Below are positions 5,505 to 6,860 of a stretch of 6,860 nt of DNA, piece by piece. Both the position numbers and the translations under genes were made by a program. Every line of letters begins with the position of its first letter. The stretch's first letter is position 1. Where the stretch lies: the NCBI GenBank assembly GCA_002407725.1, contig DHOD01000021.1, forward strand, positions 23,256 through 30,115, read 5' to 3'. This DNA comes from Christensenella sp. UBA5399. Lineage in GTDB: Bacteria; Bacillota; Clostridia; Christensenellales; Christensenellaceae. The notes beneath the pieces were generated by a model. It saw nothing but the letters and a program-made list of their open reading frames with translations. It was not told the origin of the DNA and searched no databases.

Positions 5505-6860
5505 ATGCTGCTGGATAAATTAGTCGAACAGATAGAATTTGACCGTTATGAGGATTTCAAGAAAAATTACAAGTTGAACATACCCAAAGGTTTTAACTTT
5601 GGGTATGACATTGTGGATGCGTGGGCGCAGATCGACCAAAACAAGCCCGCATTGGTCTGGTGCGACGACGACGGCAACGAAAAGCGGTTTTCGTTTGGCG
5701 ACGTCAAGCGCATGAGCGACAAGGCCGCCAATATGTTTGCGGCAAAGGGCATCGGCAAAGGCGACATGGTGTTGCTGATGCTCAAGCAGCGGCCCGAAGT
5801 CTGGTTTTTGATGGTGGGGCTGCACAAGCTGGGCGCGGTGGTGATCCCCGCAACGTTCCAACTGACTGCCAAGGATATCGTGTACCGCTGCAACGCGGCG
5901 GATGTAAAGATGATTTGCGCGGCGGACGACCCGGAGATTGTCAAACACGTGGACGAAGCGCGGCTCGACTGCACAACGCTGGAATACACCAGCATACTGG
6001 GCGACGTGCCGGACGGTTGGTGCTCGCTGGAGACGGACCTGGAATCGGCGTCCGAAAACTGGACAAAACCGGCCGACGCGGCAGGCAATGGCGACCCGAT
6101 GCTGATCTACTTCTCTTCCGGCACCACCGGTATGCCCAAAATGATTTTGCACGACCACGAATACCCGCTGGGGCACATTGTCACGGCCAACTACTGGCAC
6201 CGTGTCGAGGACGGCGGCCTGCACCTGGTGATGGCGGATTCCGGCTGGGCAAAATTTGGCTGGGGCAAAATTTACGGACAGTGGATTTGCGGCGCGGTCA
6301 TCGTGGCGTACGACACAGAGAAGTTCAACCCTCAAAAGACGTTGGAAACAATGGAGCGGCTGCAATTGACGACATTTTGCGCTCCCCCCACCATCTACCG
6401 TTTTTTGATTCAGGAAGACCTGACAAAGTACGACCTTTCCACACTGCACCACGCCTGTACGGCGGGCGAGCCGCTCAACCCGGAGGTTTTCAACCGCTTT
6501 AAGGAAGCGACTGGGCTTTCCATTTCCGACGGATTCGGCCAGTCGGAATCCAGTGTGCTGCTCGCAAACTACGACCAATGGTTCCCCGTCAAGCCGGGGT
6601 CGATGGGCAAGCCTTCTCCGCTTTACGACCTGGACATTGTGGACGAGACGGGCGCGCCGTGCGAGGACGGCATTGTGGGGACGATTGTCATCAAAAACAC
6701 AGATAAAAAGCACCCGACGGGGCTTTTCCATGAATACTACAGGGATGAAAAGGCCATGCAGGCCAGCTGGCCCGGCGGGACATATTCCACCGGCGATACG
6801 GCATGGCGTGATGCGGACGGGTATTATTGGTTTGTGGGGCGCAACGACGACGTCATCAAG
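5505..6860 (+). CDS. AMP-forming acyl-CoA synthetase (AMP-binding family), partial
   Basis: The frame is open from ATG 5505 to the right edge, 452 codons, so about 100 C-terminal residues including the catalytic lysine are missing. It would activate a carboxylic acid to an acyl-adenylate and then to acyl-CoA in the cytoplasm. Visible adenylate-forming motifs are YFSSGTTGMPK (202-212, ATP-binding loop), DGFGQSES (342-349, in place of the more usual YGxTE), STGD (428-431, with the ATP-ribose Asp431) and GRNDDVIK (445-452, hinge region). ANYWHRVEDGGLHLVMADSG and WGKIYGQW resemble acetyl- and medium-chain acyl-CoA synthetases of the MACS group. The true substrate cannot be read from this. GGGGT lies 6-7 nt before the start. 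An ATG at 5501 is out of frame and stops within five codons. It follows the HTH-cupin gene by 13 nt and is likely in its operon and under its control. Confidence 0.92.
   Translation, partial: MLLDKLVEQIEFDRYEDFKKNYKLNIPKGFNFGYDIVDAWAQIDQNKPALVWCDDDGNEKRFSFGDVKRMSDKAANMFAAKGIGKGDMVLLMLKQRPEVWFLMVGLHKLGAVVIPATFQLTAKDIVYRCNAADVKMICAADDPEIVKHVDEARLDCTTLEYTSILGDVPDGWCSLETDLESASENWTKPADAAGNGDPMLIYFSSGTTGMPKMILHDHEYPLGHIVTANYWHRVEDGGLHLVMADSGWAKFGWGKIYGQWICGAVIVAYDTEKFNPQKTLETMERLQLTTFCAPPTIYRFLIQEDLTKYDLSTLHHACTAGEPLNPEVFNRFKEATGLSISDGFGQSESSVLLANYDQWFPVKPGSMGKPSPLYDLDIVDETGAPCEDGIVGTIVIKNTDKKHPTGLFHEYYRDEKAMQASWPGGTYSTGDTAWRDADGYYWFVGRNDDVIK

Noticed and set aside
5621..6502. 293-codon alternative frame on the plus strand
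   Set aside because: It overlaps the acyl-CoA synthetase in another frame; the product is Arg/Gly rich and lacks motifs.
5520..6731. 403-codon open frame on the minus strand
   Set aside because: It is antisense to the acyl-CoA synthetase and its composition (His, Arg, Val rich) reflects the reverse of that gene's codons.

Overview
The window looks like chromosomal DNA from a Gram-positive, probably anaerobic clostridial (Firmicutes) bacterium. The basis is strong GGAGG-type ribosome binding sites, moderately GC-rich genes separated by AT-rich gaps, an AmmeMemoRadiSam gene set, and a cupin regulator next to an acyl-CoA synthetase, a pairing I know from Clostridia. Genus cannot be fixed from this sequence.

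Left part, minus strand (1-1794): a WG-repeat protein runs off the left edge. Upstream of it lies a thioredoxin-fold protein that has lost its CxxC and cis-proline and whose 5' end appears to sit in another reading frame, so it may be frameshifted. A gene-free gap (1795-2251) follows, holding a short intergenic repeat (copy 1) and two overlapping small open frames.

Centre, minus strand (2252-4445): a compact three-gene operon, transcribed in the order MEMO1/LigB-like protein (amrB), AMMECR1-domain protein (amrA), radical SAM enzyme (amrS). The genes are 23 nt apart and then overlapping by 4 nt. This is the AmmeMemoRadiSam system, a conserved cassette without, to my knowledge, an established biochemical role, and the best candidate for an undescribed system here. 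The metal-binding and cluster-binding residues appear intact, but the radical SAM protein ends early.

Divergent gap (4446-4945): about 500 nt carrying a likely operon promoter region with three tandem 8-mers, a longer copy (copy 2) of the intergenic repeat, and the promoter region of the rightward genes. The two repeat copies share three collinear modules and a hairpin with a compensating base-pair change.

Right part, plus strand (4946-6860): an HTH-cupin regulator is followed after 13 nt by an AMP-forming acyl-CoA synthetase that runs off the right edge. The regulator probably senses a small ligand and controls its own operon, as is usual for this gene pair.
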